This document shows positions 5,981-6,260 of a DNA stretch of 6,260 bases, piece after piece (the first letter of the stretch is position 1; each line of letters starts with the position of its first letter). The stretch comes from an uncultured Collinsella sp. GTDB taxonomy: Bacteria; Actinomycetota; Coriobacteriia; Coriobacteriales; Coriobacteriaceae. The notes under the pieces were generated by a model. It did not search any database and was not told where the DNA came from. It saw nothing but the letters and a program-made list of their open reading frames with translations. The stretch spans positions 1-6,260 of the forward strand of contig USHZ01000115.1 in the NCBI GenBank assembly GCA_900554595.1. Direction: 5' to 3'. The position numbers and the translations under genes were made by a program.

Positions 5981-6260
5981 CCATGTGCGAGAGCCCCGAA
6001 TACTTCGCTGGCGTTGGTCGTCTTTGAGGTCTCGGCGCTGAGATAGGACGGCACTTCGCTTTCTAGGAGGGCGCCTTGAGCGTCTTCTTAATGCGGGCGA
6101 GTTCACGCTCCCTGCCGAAGTCCCACTTACTCGGTTCCTTCCGACTCGGTTCTGCCCGAGTAAGATTGAAAAGCGAATCGAAATCGCTGTGCCGTATGGC
6201 GATGACGAACATGATTTCCATAATGACAGATATAATTGACATCTTCTGATGGATGCAATA
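5971..6260 (-). pseudogene. Frameshifted, partial gene of unknown function entering from the right edge
   Basis: The minus strand is open from the window edge to TAG at 6065-6063. The first ATG is at 6242, giving 59 residues: a hydrophobic start (MSIISVIMEIMFVIAI), then HSDFDSLFNLT, a charged stretch with a repeated EPS (31-38), and WDFGRERELARIKK. Coding character then moves to another frame, which is open from 6087 and ends at TAA 5973-5971. That tail reads EDAQGALLESEVPSYLSAET, then SKTTNASEVFGALAHGYS, with ordinary codons and no plausible start of its own. A one-base indel between about 6063 and 6090 would join the two into a protein of at least 90 residues. The simplest reading is a decaying or frameshifted gene whose beginning may lie beyond the window. 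Alternatives are a true 59-residue small protein ending at 6063, or a sequencing error. I do not recognise the family. Confidence 0.45.
6126..6164. repeat. 9-bp inverted repeat overlapping a 15-base-period direct repeat
   Basis: CTTACTCGG (6126-6134) is the exact reverse complement of CCGAGTAAG (6156-6164), with 21 bases between. ACTCGGTTC also occurs twice in direct orientation, at 6129-6137 and 6144-6152, exactly 15 bases apart. Inside the minus-strand reading frame the direct repeat encodes the doubled EPS(R/K) motif. This may be an in-frame duplication of 15 bases, or a stem that can pair in two registers. No T tract follows on either side, so it is not a typical terminator. Confidence 0.5.

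Noticed and set aside
6030..6043. Near-palindrome TCTCGGCGCTGAGA in the right-hand region.
   Set aside because: It has one imperfect central pair, lies inside the coding-like tail of the minus-strand broken gene, and has no T tract or promoter beside it.
5897..6106. A 69-codon minus-strand open frame (MNSPALRRRSRRPPRK…).
   Set aside because: It is Arg-rich with shadow-like composition, while an adjacent frame on the same strand reads much more like protein.
1..6260. CRISPR array, tRNA, rRNA, insertion sequence, prophage or toxin-antitoxin module.
   Set aside because: I saw no regularly spaced repeats, cloverleaf, transposase motif, terminal inverted repeats with target duplications, or toxin-antitoxin pair.

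Overview
The window looks like a chromosomal segment of a GC-rich Gram-positive gut anaerobe. An actinobacterial member of Coriobacteriia, such as Collinsella, fits best. The reasons are G/C-biased third codon positions, a LexA box of the Gram-positive CGAAC-N4-GTTCG type, an anaerobe-style flavoprotein with a compact cysteine cluster, and lysine-rich, divergent topoisomerase IV-like subunits. The genus is inferred from style and gene content, not from a database match.

Layout, left to right. A strong rho-independent terminator (12-52) closes a gene that lies off the left edge. A 160-base leader with two small inverted repeats precedes a plus-strand flavodoxin-fold (possibly iron-sulfur) flavoprotein (222-752). 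A long hairpin (773-810) separates it from the convergent minus-strand topoisomerase operon. That operon occupies most of the window: a ParE/GyrB-type ATPase subunit (5139-3142) followed after 45 bases by a ParC/GyrA-type cleavage subunit (3096-856, GTG start). Together they would form an A2B2 type IIA topoisomerase. The A subunit has no recognisable GyrA box, which favours a topoisomerase IV-like relaxing and decatenating enzyme over a supercoiling gyrase.

The 188-base divergent region between parE and the next plus-strand gene carries a perfect 14-bp palindrome, CGAACGCGCGTTCG (5239-5252). It matches the Gram-positive LexA/SOS operator, so the topoisomerase operon, the divergent gene, or both may be damage-inducible. 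The divergent gene is a maltose/galactoside-type O-acetyltransferase with left-handed beta-helix hexapeptides. Its real start is most likely GTG at 5328, behind a strong Shine-Dalgarno sequence, and not the upstream ATG at 5283.

The right end (5889-6260) holds no intact recognisable gene. On the minus strand there is a coding-like frame running in from the right edge, apparently broken by a single-base frameshift near 6063-6090. A short coding-like plus-strand frame (about 5885-5980) may be another remnant. The most interesting items are the LexA box at the topoisomerase/acetyltransferase divergent promoter, the non-canonical quinolone-determining residues of the A subunit, and the decayed or frameshifted gene at the right edge. 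I did not find convincing evidence of a wholly new multi-gene system.
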